Below are positions 43,712 through 55,932 of a stretch of 64,000 nt of DNA, piece by piece (position 1 is the stretch's first letter; each line of letters begins with the position of its first letter). A program made the translations under genes and the position numbers. Source of the DNA: Morinoia aosen (taxonomy: Eukaryota; Arthropoda; Malacostraca; Amphipoda; Talitridae). Location: contig CM059571.1 in the NCBI GenBank assembly GCA_030386875.1, positions 30,622,355 to 30,686,354 of the forward strand, written 5' to 3'. A model generated the notes under the pieces. That model saw only the letters and a list, made by a program, of their open reading frames with translations. It was not told where the DNA came from and did no database searches.

Positions 43712-44129
43712 AGCTACGAATATCGATATTGAGTGTATGTTTGTTTACGCATTTCTGCCAAAATTTTGTAGATATGTGTCAATCATGAGTGGTAACCGGC
43801 TTACACTGTATCTCCATTTTATCCCATGTACTGCGAATTTCCGCATGATGTTGCAGAGAATATCGAGAATATATGAATTATATGAATTATTTTTTTTTTA
43901 TTTGTTGTTGTTGTTGTTCCTCGACGGTAACTTGTGTTTTCTTAAAATTCATTTTTGGAAATTAAAAAACCGTATCATTTATACGTTTTTCGAAGTTCTT
44001 TTTCTATTCCTGATTTTTACTCAGGTTATTTCTTACGACTCATCATAGCTTTGGCTATCATTTTAAATGTAGAAAGAGCAAGATTTTTTTGTGTTTATTA
44101 GAATTTTTTATATTCATTTTCAAGACATA

Positions 44130-44275
44130 TATATATATATGAACATGTGTGTGTAGGTGTGTGCGTGTGTGTGTATGTGTGCGCACGCAAATATGAATGT
44201 CTATGTATCAGTGTACAAATGCACACGTTCGCACATATATATACGCACATGTACATATGTATGTTTCTATTTGTA
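44130..44275. repeat. GT/TA-rich microsatellite in R1
   Basis: TATATATATATG, then GTGTGTGTAGGTGTGTGCGTG and later CACATATATATACGCACATG. The equivalent position in copy 1 is 39,030-39,165 and in copy 3 is 49,470-49,525. Confidence 0.85.
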
Positions 44276-45055
44276 TTTTTTGCGTAAAAGCAAAACCTCA
44301 AGACACATTACCTTTTACCTAAAGCTCTGCGATCAGTTAACACTGAACCAAATTCCAAAAATAAACAAATTGATTGCGCTGGCTTAATGATTCATAAATC
44401 GATCTATCTTAGCTCCGAAGGGCATTTCTGTGAATAGAAGAAATTAAAAGTATAAACAGACAAATGAAATAAAGCACTCGTGCAAAAATTATCTCTATAT
44501 TTGTATGCCGAATAAGCCATGCATTTCATTTTTGAGTGTAAGTTTGCTTGCGCATTTCTAGATGTGAGTGTTGTGTTGCGCGATGTTCTTTATAAATTAC
44601 TTCGTGACTAACCTTTTCTCAATACTTGATTGTCATTTACGATGTTGTTTCAATCTGCTCCGGTATAGCGTTTTTTGTCTTTTTCTTACTTCGATAATTT
44701 CAACTGATAACTTGGGAGTTCCGATGAACTCTTTAGTAGTATTCGAATTATTTATAAGTTGTTAGACATCTCATGGGAAATAAAATATCCAAGAGATGAT
44801 ATTTTTCATTTCTTATTCAACTACCCCATGACAGAGTTAGACTATCAGCACGCCCCGTATGGTTTGTCTATAAGTACGCCTCGTATATTTTGTCTATTAA
44901 TATGCCTCGTATGGCTTATCTATTTGTACACCTCGGATGGTTTGTCAATTAGTACTCCACGTATGGAACTTTTGTTTTAGGACGTCTTATATTAAGAAAT
45001 TTTTAAAAGCCAATATGTTGGCATGTATCTCATGTGGCAACTTGAAAATAAACGT

Positions 45056-47185
45056 TTTTTCTTATTCTTTTGTTTTTTCTTTTCATGTCTATTCATTGAA
45101 ACTGGCATACTATTTTTAACGCATTCCCCGAATGCTGGTAGTAAATGTCATAGCAAATCAATTGTAATCATTTCCTTATCTTGAAGTTAGCTGCTCACCT
45201 TGTAAATGCATTTTTTTATCCCAGCCACAAATTTTTCTATCTTATCCAACGCATTAGTTTTCTCACCCATGCTATGGTAGCATTAGCCACTGACACACAG
45301 AGTTTTGGTATCAGGCTGCGGTATTTTTACTTCCGTTCCACTTCCAGTGTAAATGAATACGTTAAACACAGCTGAAAATTCAGTTTATACTCCATTTGCT
45401 TCATTTTGTCATTTGGTTTCAGAACAAAGTTCAGAAATTCTGGCTCATAAGTCATAACCCCAGCTTTCATATTGACATTGCGCTCATAATCAAATCAAAT
45501 GGAACTAACTCACACTGTGATTGACTGCATTTTTAAGACGTACGTACTCAATCGTTACTACGTGGATCCAACACAGATTAGCTCTCATGTTCCTCGGTGT
45601 GGGCTTGTAAGAATATTTGTAGTCAAATTATTTTCTGAGTGTCGAAATCCGCTCTGCTTGAAAATAACATTCCAATCGCTACGGCGTCGTGATCCAAATG
45701 AAATGATTGACTAACATTTCCTGTGATTGGTGAATTTATGATTTAGTTTTGTGTCGTCGAATTTCAAGCGTAAACTGTGATCAGGGTGAATTTGACTGAG
45801 ATTTTGCGTTGGTTGACTGAAAAACTACATGACTGTAATGCGACTAATTGCTCATGCAATCCAGCGTGATCCGTCAGTAAAGTCAAAAATTATTCCGATG
45901 GCGGAGCAGCTAATTTCGGAAAATTAATATGAGCGAAATGTAAACGCGATTAATTTGTGAGCTGTGAACCCGGCAAAAGCGTTAGGAGAGTAATTTTAAC
46001 CAACTTCTGATATGTTCTGTGCGGAGTTTTTCAGCTTTATTCGTGAAAACAAAGCACTCTCGCTTCAAGATGTGCAACTTATGAACACTGTTGTATGGAA
46101 ATAAAATGTACGTGGTTAGCAGACTTGAGAAAAAATTTTTTTAGCAAAATTATGGGCACAACAACTTTACGAGCAAGATATGATTTTTTGCTCGCGTTCG
46201 ATGTGGGAAGAAACCTACAATAAGTTTCGTGAAGATGGTTGAAGTGTAAAGCTAAAACTCAAATAATGAACTTGTGTTAAAACGTAGTTGCCTTTTATTC
46301 ATGAATGATGCTAAAAACCTTTATGGTGATACTGTCCATAGTTATCAAATATAAAATATTCAACTTCAGTTATGTAAAGATATTCTTCCTATTTACTTTA
46401 CCATATTCATTGATATTATATTTGATTGCTTAATGACATGAATCTCGTGCTTCCAAAGGCGTAAATTTCTTTTTGAGAAATTCAGGGCAGGAGTATAATT
46501 GCTTTAGTGTATTTCTTGTAGTTTACTGCGCCCACAGACTTCAAGCTAAGCTTTTTTGCGACACTCTTTTGGAGTTTTAAGCGTTTCCCACTTAAGGTCT
46601 TGAGATAATAGAAATAATTTTAGCGATTGACAGACATGTAGTCTCTACACGTATAACCTAGTCAGAATTAGAAAGATTATTAGTGCAAACGCATGAAAAA
46701 CAGACACGATCTGTGTTACACCCCTCCAACACTATTATTGTTCGTAAGGCTTTGATCGATGGAAAATTTCAACCAAAAATGAAAGAGAAATTGTTTCCAT
46801 GATCAAATTGAATAAAAAATTTTTAGTGAAAAGAACTTCTTTCCGTAATAAAATAGGATTCTATTTTGTAATGAAATAGAATTCAATGATGCATGAGACT
46901 TTCTGCAGCATACGGTTTTCTCCTGCGAAAAAACGGTTGGATCAAAGGGAAACTGAGTGAATCTTGAATGACAACTTGAGAGCAACAAAAGTCTACAATT
47001 TAAAACGAGTTTTTTAGGCAAATAGATGTTAACCCCGCTCTTTCTATTTTCGTAACAATATCTGCAACATTTTACGAATGTTAGCTCCTCTTGCAGTACA
47101 CTAACAACAAAACGCTCGCTTCCGTTACCACTCAAGCGAAAATTACTGTTGACATTGGGTCAAGCCACGGCCAATTAGCGCAGCA
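45056..47185. other. No gene assigned with confidence; two weak coding signals
   Basis: Minus 45,277-45,201 reads MGEKTNALDKIEKFVAG and ends at AAG|GTGAGC, like a short first exon, but it has no family and no partner exon. The other signal is listed at 46,803-47,150. Confidence 0.3.
46803..47150 (-). pseudogene. Possible fragment of a Mutator-like transposase domain
   Basis: An open stretch of about 115 codons, without an ATG, reads FVVSVLQEELTFVKCCRYCY, then NIYLPKKLVLNCRLL, SSCHSRFTQFPFD, then LNSISLQNRILFYYGKKFF. The order zinc pair, hydrophobic strand, second Cys region, F-T-(S/Q)-F and N-x-R resembles the N-terminal domain of Mutator-like transposase proteins common in arthropods. The match is loose. 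Confidence 0.3.
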
Positions 47186-47188
47186 TAA

Positions 47189-48568
47189 GGCCGCGGCCAG
47201 ACAAACAGCAGTGAAGCAGGGCTGAACAGAGCAGTTTCAGCTCGCTGGTAGCTGCTAGCCTATGCTGGTAAGTTAGGTGGCCAAACAACCAGCAGTGGCA
47301 GTCCTGAGTCCGCAGCAGTTGTAATCTTGGCGCTAAGAAGAGCAGTGCTTTGTGACTGTAGTTACCTCAAATTTAATTTATTAAATAGCTGTTGAACTGG
47401 CAATATTTCATCTAATTATGTTTATTTATATTCTATGTTACGCATTATGCTGTTTGCATCACAAGTACATCCGTATTTTACTTTTGATCTCCCTACAATA
47501 TTGCTATACTCAACGAATTAAATGGCTTCAATAGTGTTTTACAATTGCTCCAGAAAATTCCTCAAGAAATTAATTGCATTACAAGCCAGTTGTGATTGGT
47601 GAGAAAATAATAATGCTAATAATTCACTGACGAATAACTTGAAGCCTTTTAGATACTTGAATCTGAATTATTTTGCAGTGCTTTACGTGTAGATACATTA
47701 CAAAACAAGTAACTAATTCGTTCAAGCGTATAAAGATATACATTTATGGATATAACAACCCGAATTTCGAATTATTAAATTAATAAACAATTTCAAAGTG
47801 TAAAAGGATCTTTTGTATTTGGTTTGCGGTACTACGTTTCAATTTAATTGCTATTTTCCCACAGAACTCGAACATCACAATCATTTTTTTTGTAGAAACT
47901 AATAGTTTTTTACTTGCATGCTTTCCAAGTTATTTTTACTAATGTAATACTGATAAAACGTAAACTTGAATATTTCTGTATCGGCCGTGCGCAACGCTTC
48001 GGGCTAAACTATTACTAAAAACTATTAGTTGATACATAAAAAAGTATGTTTGAAGTCAATTTTAGTGCCTTGCGCCTAACACGAAAATCCTAATATAAAA
48101 TTTTAGGCAGTGGTACGCTTTAAAGTGTGGGTATTGACAAAGAAAATACTTGGTATACGTTTAGTTTTCGATATATGAGGTGGAAAGTAACTATATACGT
48201 ATAAATAACAATACGAGCCCACTTAGCACTAACTTCCATGGCGTCTTCTATAAATGACCAATATTCATGAATATAGTTATGATCGAAATACGAGATGCAT
48301 CTTCGATCGCAGGAATAGCTGGCATCGAGGAGATCTGAAGTTCAGCATCCTCACCGTACAAACGCTAGGGTGCAACTGACTGCTAGCTTTCGAGCGGTGT
48401 TTTATCATCCAAGATAAAACGCCACTGGCGCTTGCTTCAGACAGCGCTGCCCTGCTCTGCTCTGTGCTACTTGTCTGGCCACCCTAATAGGAATACCACT
48501 AACATAAAACACCGCGCGGTGTCTGCTCTGCTCTGCCCTGCTTCACTGCTGTTTGTCTGGCCGCGGCC
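47189..48568 (+). mobile_element. Non-autonomous Harbinger-like element T1, 1.38 kb
   Basis: The terminal inverted repeats start GGCCGCGGCCAGACAAACAG and continue for at least 34 bp. A weaker inner inverted pair (GGTGGCCAAACAA / TTGTCTGGCCACC) lies about 85 bp inside. The flank is TAA on the left and TTA on the right. No ORF. Confidence 0.82.
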
Positions 48569-48571
48569 TTA

Positions 48572-50832
48572 GGCCGCGGCCAGACAAACAGCAGTGAAGC
48601 AGGGCTGTGCAGAGCAGTTTCGACGCTCTGGTAGCTGCTAGCTTATGCTCGTCAGTTAGGTGGCCAAACAAACAGCAGTGGCTGGTCACGAGTCCGAAGC
48701 AGTTGTAATCTTGGCGCTACGATGGGCGGTGTTTTGTGACAGTCAACCTCAAATTTTGCTTAATAAATAGATGCAGAACAGGCAATATTTCATCGAATTA
48801 AGTTTATTTATATCTATACTTATTACTATGCTATGCATTATCTTCTTAGCATTACAAGTACATCCGTACACTGTCGTATAGTACTTTTCATTTCGCTAAA
48901 ATATTTCTACCCACAATGATTGATATGGCTTTGATACTGTTTTTCAATTGTTCCAGGAAATTCGACAAAAAATTAATTGCATGATAATATGCTAGTTATG
49001 GTTGCTGATGGAATAATCTTGCAAATAATTCACTGACGCATGACTTGAAACCTTATAAATACTTGAATGTGGATTATTTTACAGTACCGGACGTGTAGAG
49101 ACATGAACAAGGAACATATTCGTTCAGGCGTATGAATATAAACATCTATGGATATAAAAACCCGAATTTGGAATTGTTAAACCAATAAACAATATCTAGG
49201 TATAAAAGGATTTTTTGTATTTGACGTGCGGCACTAAGTTTCAGTTTAATGACAATTATCACGTAAAATTCGAACATCACTATCGTTTTTGGAGAAACTA
49301 ACAGTTTTTTAGTTGCGTGCTTTCAAGGTTATTTTTACCGATGTAATACTGATTAAACGCAAACTTAAAAAATTCTGTATCGGCTTTGCCCAGCACTTTG
49401 CGCTGGTACAGAAAAAGTGAAAGATCCATCCTTTCCACATATGACTCACATTTAACAATTCTATTTGTGTGCGCACATATACGTGTTCATATATATACAC
49501 GCACATATGCATATATATGTTTCTATTCCTATTTTTTAGTAAAACCAAAACCTCAAAGCATATTACATTTTTCCTAAAGCTCTGCGACCAGTTAACACTG
49601 AATCATATTTCAGAAATAAATATATTTATTGAAATTGCTTTATGATTCAAAAATAGTTCTATCACTTCCTTAGAGGGCGTATCTGTGAATAAAAACAATG
49701 AAAAATATAAAAAAGACAAATGAAAAAAGTGCTCGTGAAAAATTATCATCTCTGTGCGTATGCTTATATCTATACAACAAATAATTATACAACAAATAAT
49801 TCAGGAATTCCGAAGAATTCTCCAGTAGTATTTTGAATTATTTATAAGTTGTCAGCCATTTCTTGGGATATAAAATCTCCAAAAAATGATATTTTTGGTT
49901 TAACTAGCCATTGACAGGGTTAATCTATTTGCACGCCACGTTTGGTTTGTCTATAAGTACGCGTCGTTTAGTTTATCTATTTGTACACCTCGGATAGTTT
50001 GTCTATTAGTAAGCCTCGTATAATTTGTCTATTAGTAAACCTCGAATGGTTTGTCCATTAGTAGACCACGTATAGTTTGTCTATTAGTACTCCTCATACG
50101 GTACGTTGGTCTAAGGACGTCATATATTGAGAATTTTTTTAAAAGCCAAGATGTTGCCATGGATCTCATTTGCCAACCTTTTTTGAAATAAACAGTTTTC
50201 TTTTCTTTCTTTCTCACAGATGACCAAACCTGTGTTTCCTCAGTATTACTAAGGAGAGAAATGATTAATGCTTATAACTAAAAAACTAATAGTTCATACG
50301 TAAAAGATATATGTTTCAAGTCAAGATTAGTGCCATGAGCCAAAAATAGACCTGCTATGAAATATTCGGCATTGGTACGCTCTAAAGTTTAGGTATCGAC
50401 AAAGAAAATGCTTGATATAATATAATTTTTCGATTAATTAGGTAGAAAATACCTATATATGTATAAATAACTCTACAATCCCACCAACCACTAACTTCCA
50501 TAGCGTCTGCTATAAATGACCATTGTTCATGAACAAAGTTATGATCGAAATATTAAGAGATGCACCCCCGATCGCAGGAATAGCTTGTACCGAGGAGATC
50601 AGAAGTCAACATCCTCCCCGTACGAAGTCTAGGGTGCAACTGACTGCTAGCTCCCGAGCAGTGTTTTATCACCCGAGATAAAACGCCGCTAACGCTTGCT
50701 TCAGACAGCGCTGCCCTGCACTGCTCTGTGCTACTTGTCTGGCCACCCTAATAGGAATACCACTAACATAAAACACCGCGCCGGCTCTGCTCTGCTCTGC
50801 CCCGCTCCACTGCTGTTTGTCTGGCCGCGGCC
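48572..50832 (+). mobile_element. Non-autonomous Harbinger-like element T2, 2.26 kb with insert
   Basis: Same termini and internal sequence as T1, in the same orientation, separated from T1 only by TTA and followed by TAA. It is longer because about 0.87 kb (49,407-50,275) was inserted at a site uninterrupted in T1 (near 48,003). Confidence 0.82.
49407..50275 (+). repeat. R1 repeat copy 3 inside T2
   Basis: Matches about 44,165-45,055 of copy 2: microsatellite, CTCTGCGA(C/T)CAGTTAACACTGA, 30-bp subrepeats (7 units at 49,930-50,095), then GCCAAGATGTTGCCATGGAT and AAATAAAC. It is truncated on the left relative to copy 2. Confidence 0.75.
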
Positions 50833-50835
50833 TAA

Positions 50836-52019
50836 CGCAACTGGCAGCGCCAGCTCGTCGCCTGATCGGAGCAGAAGTGTTCTATTCCGAGCAGGCACTG
50901 ATGACGTCACGCTGCACCCAGATGTGGCCAAGTGTGTTAGGCTGGCGGTGATCGATCCACAAGCATCATCGAGACTAAAAATGCTCACGTGAGAACCTTG
51001 TTTAGGTTGTTCCACTACCACCTTAGGTTGTTCCACTACCACCTATTTATGCCTTAATTAACGCTAACATTACGAGAAAAGTAATGCGCTTGCCTCGAGT
51101 ATCTCTCCGGTATGCCTCGGTGGGATCCGCGCTGACTCGAAGGTGATATGTCTTTGTTAAGCATCAAAGAAAAATCGTTCCTGTAATTCATTCAACAGTT
51201 CTTGCGGAATTTCTTATCATCTCGACTGTTCTCGCTGAGAAAGCACCAACGTCCCAGTGCGTTAAAAAAACGCATTTAAACATGTTGCAGACCCATGTAC
51301 AACTCAAGTGGAGGTCACAATTATTCACCTCTTAAAAACACATCATCAAGATGTCGCTCCTTCGAAAAAATATGCTGCTATGGATCATTCAGCATTTAAT
51401 TCAATTTTGTTGAAATACAATATTGGATTCATTAATCAATCAGGATAATAAGTATTCTTATGGATCCATTGTTCTGCTTTTAATCCTAACTGAGCGTCTC
51501 AACAATTTTAATCTCGACTCGTTCAAGTCACATTTAGCTTACATGCTAACCCTCAGACGAGTGAAATCTCGCATCGATATCACCGAGACCATGTTAGAAT
51601 TCGTGAGAGACCTTACCCTGGTTGCTACCTTGTCTAATCATGCTTCTCTCTCGACATCTTTGTGATATATTACCGTACACCATAGGTCATCCATTACTAC
51701 TCGTTTAGTGATATTCAAGTATGTGTGCTATCATGGTATCAAAAATTGAATAAATCTATGTAAATTATTAGTGTTTAATGGACCCAGTTAATGTTTGGTA
51801 TTCATAAATTGCCAATAACTTTCGACTTCAAATGTGAGTTGAGCATTGAACTTCAGTTTAATCCATCGCAGTTAACGTGGTAAAACCGACAAAGCTGACC
51901 TGGGACCCACAACCTTCGGTGGCTGTCCTCTTGTAGTGGCGGCATCAGGCTAGTGACTGGCTCTTATCATCAGGAAATTCATTGACTTCGCGTCTGTTAT
52001 TCGTCTGATGCGAGCTGAG
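50836..52019. other. No gene recognised; right flank of T2
   Basis: The plus frame 51,423-51,665 (80 codons) has no motif. A tandem TTAGGTTGTTCCACTACCAC pair occurs at 51,001-51,045. Confidence 0.4.
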
Positions 52020-52208
52020 TAGGTGGTGATATGGACCGACCGGGGCCCCGGCCCCGGCCCCGGCCAACCCCGGCCATTTTGGCTGACCCCGGCCCCGGCC
52101 CCGGCAAGCCCCGACAATTTTTGCAGACCCCGGCCCCGGCCCCGGCAAAATAGTGCCCTGAACCGGGGTTTTGGCCGGGGTTTTTAGTTTTTTACTAGTT
52201 TTTTTTCA

Positions 52209-53577
52209 CCTCAAATTAATTCAAGTCAAGGTCAATTTAATCCAAGATAAGTTCAATTTAATCCAAGTCAGATTCAAATTAATCCGAGTCAAGTTCAAAT
52301 TAATCCGAGTCAAGTTCCAATTAATCCGAGTCAAGTTCAAATTAATGCATGTCAAGTTCAAATTAAACTTGCTAAGTCTCCAGCATCAGGAGGCAGAGTG
52401 TGATTCAGATCTTTGAGCGGAGTAACATATAAAAATCAATTATAAAAACTTCGTATTAACTATACATTAAAGTTGTTTTTCAATTCTACAATAATGGCAA
52501 TGGTCATCCATTCAAATATTAATATTCAAAGATAATTTTATGTTACACATGCACATACACATAGTAGTATCGAGGATTTAATTACTCATTTAGAGATTTA
52601 CATGCGTGAAATTTCGTTTCATCACATATATAAAGTCATATATGCATGCAACTACGAAAGGTTACCATTGGATGATATGTAGATTTAACCTTTAAAAGAA
52701 ATATAGCAACGAAGTCTGTTTTTGCTTGTTCAAACGATTTTTGTAAAAACAAGTATCAATTTTTTTCATTGATCGAGAAGATATATTTGCTTAGGCCTAT
52801 TCATTTGAAGGGATGGCACAATTTTTATTGCTATTGCAGGATTGTTTCTGTGTAGAAATGTACTCACATGAATCGTAATCAAATGGTATCGTACATAAGT
52901 ACTCAATGAATCGCATTTGCTCATTTCTTGTAAAGGTTAAATCTACACATCGTCCAGTGGCAATCATTTGTAATTTGTATGCACACATGATTTCATAAAT
53001 GTGATTAAGTGGAATTTCAGGCACGTAAATCTTTAAATGAGTGTAAATAAATCCTCGATACTATGTGTATCTGTAACATAAAAGTACCTTTGAACATAAT
53101 TATTTGAATAGATGCATACTGCCATTAATTTAGAATTATAAAACAACTTTAATGTGCAGTATAATACGAAGTTTTTATAATTGACTTCTAACTGTTACTC
53201 CGCTCAAAGATCTGAATCACTCTCTGCCTCTTGATGTTGGATACTTAGCACATTTTATGACAGCTTGTTTTAACACTGCAGAAATTTTATGTATTCCTTG
53301 CTGAAGGGAAAAACGTTTTTCTTGCTCATCACATCCAACAGATACATTTTTAGTATAAGAAACGTTCAAATTAACGAGGGGTTTATGTCGATTATTAATT
53401 CAACATGGGGCTGAATTAATTTGAACTTGATTTGGATTAATTTAAACTTGACTTGGATTAATTTGAACTTGACTTGGACTAATTTGAACTTGACTTTGAT
53501 TAAATTGAAGTTGATTTGGATAAATTTGGGCTTGACTTGGATTAATTTGAACTTGACTTGGATTAATAATTTGAAGT
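52209..53577. mobile_element. Fold-back element with tandem ~20-bp subrepeats in both arms
   Basis: The left arm (52,209-52,360) has units like CCGAGTCAAGTTCAAATTAAT; the right arm (53,410-53,577) has the inverse GGATTAATTTGAACTTGACTT type. Inside these, inverted unique arms match for about 400 bp (GATTCAGATCTTTGAGCGGA at 52,402 and its inverse near 53,200). Centre near 52,770. No convincing ORF. Confidence 0.85.
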
Positions 53578-53741
53578 GGATAAAGGGTAGTGTGCCCGGC
53601 TACTCGCACGTGAAAAATTCACGTGTCTTTTAAACAAATTTAAAACGATTTCTAAAGAGATTTGCGATTTCATTGCAATCCTGAAGAACATGCAGTCACT
53701 GAGAAGAAAAAGCAGTATCTATGCTACCATCCAGTATAATT

Positions 53742-53853
53742 GCTTTCGTTGGGCTTCGATCACCTTTTTAGGGTGATCGATAGCGCGGTCGATAGCGTGC
53801 TAGCGCGTTGATTTATAGTCCCGAGTTCGAGTCCAGCGAACTCCTCGTACATT
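53742..53853 (+). repeat. tRNA-derived SINE, 112 bp, 14-bp target duplication
   Basis: The head has GATCGATAGCGCGGTCGATA (A-box-like) and GAGTTCGAGTCC (B-box-like), matching the units at 5.8-6.3 kb. It is flanked by CATCCAGTATAATT at 53,728-53,741 and 53,854-53,867, the mark of target-primed retroposition. It ends CTCCTCGTACATT without poly(A). The TCTTCCCGTACC tail of the 6-kb copies is absent. Confidence 0.85.
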
Positions 53854-54906
53854 CATCCAGTATAATTATAATCCAGTGCGCAGTTGTTGACATGAAAGAA
53901 TCTCGACTTAGAGAGGTCCTAATATCAGCAGTTATTGAGAAGACGCTATTTTCGTTAATTTACTTTTGTATTTCCTCTCAAATAGCTAACTGAATTTGGA
54001 TACTGCGGTCCGAAAATAGTCTTGTTGTAATAACCTTCTCTGATGGAACTTGAAACTTCTTATTCAAAAACCCTACAAAATTAAAAAAGTTTCCTTTTCC
54101 ATAGGGTCATAAGGATTGAGCGCGTCACAAAGCCAGTAAATTAACAATTTCTCTCTACTGTATTTGGTCAGTATTATTTAGCTCCCAGTTTTTAGATAGA
54201 GTAAATGTTTCCTTTAAAGTCAGCTGTTTGCCAGTAGACGAAGACGACTTGCTACAATCGGCAGTTTTGTCACTGCTGCAGCCTAAACTGTCTTTGGTTG
54301 TTTTCAATACATAGACATTTAGTTTTTCTTCTTGTTCATTTTTTCTATTTTTCAATGATTTTTCGTTGTTTAGTTTTTTTTCAGCTTCCAGGAATTGATC
54401 ATTTTGTGTCGATTTTAGATTTTAGATGGCCCCATAAATATTTAATAGAGAAAGTTTTCTGAGATGCACCAGCCGCTCCTCGTCGTATATTTGCTTCACA
54501 AATGGTGCACACTTCAATTTCTACACTCTTCACCGATATGTAAAAGTAATCCCATACTATTTACGCACTAATTTTAGTCATTATACCGGGTGTCCAACAA
54601 AAATGTCATTGAGTTTTAATTGATTATATTTCCGCTTTAAATTTACATATTTAAATTTTCATTTTTTCAGAATGTAGTAAATTTTATTTTATTTTCGAAT
54701 AATTTATGTTTTTAAAAATCGTTTCATAACAACTTAACATTGATCGATTAACTGAAACGGATAGAAAAACTAATTTTTCGAAGGAAAACATTTTAAAACA
54801 TTATTGATATTCTTCCTTATTTTGCACTTTCCAAAAAACCGAACAAACAAAAACTTAAAAGAGTAACAAATCAACACATTAAATAAAGTTTAAATAAAAA
54901 ATTAAT

Positions 54907-55179
54907 TTAGTATCCTTCGACATACCCACCATTTCTCTCAAGGCAAGCATTACTTCTAGCCACCATTAAGCGAAGAGTTTTGCGGATCATTTCACCGTTT
55001 TCTTTTAGTTCTTGAAACACTTCAACTCGTTGTCGAAGAATTATTAATAATGGAGGTGATGTTTTGAAAACGCGTTCCTTTACAGTAGGTATTGAGAAAT
55101 GAAGAAGATCACCATTGTTGTTTTTAAAACTTTTCCTTCGAACAAATAGTTTTTTTGCCTCTTTCAGCAAATCGATCAC
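54907..55179 (-). pseudogene. Mariner-like transposase C-terminal fragment
   Basis: A frame of 90 codons from ATG 55,179. It ends with ENGEMIRKTLRLMVARSNAC then LERNGGYVEGY and a stop. This follows the usual end of mariner/Tc1 proteins (…RxxxCxxxNGxHxE). The catalytic DDD/E part is missing, displaced by the Penelope-like insert just beyond. Confidence 0.55.
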
Positions 55180-55269
55180 TGTAAAGTGGTTATTAAACGA
55201 TTTTCAAAAACTTGAATTATTCGTAAAATGAAAAGAAGAACCAACATAAAATGGAAAGTTTTTTAATGG

Positions 55270-55330
55270 CAAATGTTGCGGAATCTCTGATTTTATCATC
55301 AGTGCTGTAAAACAAGGAATGAAACACTTA
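55270..55330 (-). ncRNA. Inverted hammerhead motif at the 5' side of element 1
   Basis: On the minus strand CACTGATGAT followed by AAAATC-aga-GATTCC and GCAAC. Stem II is weakened and GAAA reads GCAA, so it is a decayed copy of the 3' motif. Confidence 0.5.
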
Positions 55331-55444
55331 CTGTGATATACCTTGAGAAGTACCTACTGTGAAATACCTACTGTGAATGCATCGTTCACAGGAAGAGGCC
55401 CTAAAATTCTTTGACTACATAAATGGATATCACGCCAATATAAA

Positions 55445-55906
55445 TTGAATGATAAATTGCCGTTTTTAGACGTTCTCGTAAAGAAACCTAATTCAACGTT
55501 CACCACCTCTGTTTATAGAAAACCTACATTTACGGGATTATGTACCAATTTCTTCAGTTGTATTTACAAGGATTATAGTAAAACAAGTGTCACTACATTA
55601 TTGCATAGAGCATACTGTATTTCAAATTCATATAAAATATTTCATGACGAAGTGAAATATATCACAAAGTTACTTGTACAAAATAAATACCCTGTATCTT
55701 TAATTAACAGTCTGGTTGAAAAGGTTTTAGACAAAAAACTTTCCCCTCCGTGTACAATTTTGACCGCACTAACGCACAAAGTTTTCGTCGAGCTCTCTTT
55801 CTTGGGGTATCTATTCAAGCATATGGGAAAGGATCTTTTATCTGTGATACACTCTCATTTTACTTTCATTGACGTGTTACCATTTTATAGAAATAGTTTT
55901 AAATAA
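55445..55906 (+). pseudogene. Penelope-like RT C-terminal region
   Basis: Codes LPFLDVLVKKPNSTFTTSVY, RKPTFTGLCTNFFS, LLHRAYCISNSYKIFHDEV, YITKLLVQNKYP. This is the conserved Penelope-like block (LPFLDVLVxR…TSVYRKPTFTG…LxxRAYxIC). The frame ends at 55,906; the endonuclease continues in another frame, so a frameshift separates them. Confidence 0.75.
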
Positions 55907-55932
55907 GTTCATTTTTCAATAGGAAAGAGCGT

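Larger units (their letters stand above)
42045..45055 (+). repeat. R1 repeat copy 2, split by a solo LTR
   Basis: Left piece 42,045-42,648, right piece 43,712-45,055; together about 1.95 kb. It is the best copy for defining R1. It contains a module near 42,540 that recurs near 44,420 (..GGGC(G/A)TTTCT(T)TGAAT..), a GT/TA microsatellite at 44,130-44,275, and 30-bp subrepeats (TTTGTCTATTAGTACGCCTC type) at 44,850-44,970. The end is ...GAAAATAAAC. Confidence 0.75.

Noticed and set aside
44157..44387. Two 76-codon frames (44,157-44,387 plus and 38,903-39,133 minus) with the same length and similar sequence, suggesting a conserved small protein of R1.
   Set aside because: They lie in aligned R1 DNA over a GT/CA microsatellite. 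Many differences between them are amino-acid replacing, and the third copy (49.4-49.6 kb) breaks the frame. DNA homology explains them.
50731..51042. ORFs of 98-103 codons on both strands across the right end of T2.
   Set aside because: They are translations of the GC-rich inverted terminus; both strands are open by composition.
52020..52150. GC-rich tract as a CpG-island promoter.
   Set aside because: It is made of near-identical CCCCGGCCCCGGC units matched in inverted form at 63,440-63,564, so it is a transposon terminus.
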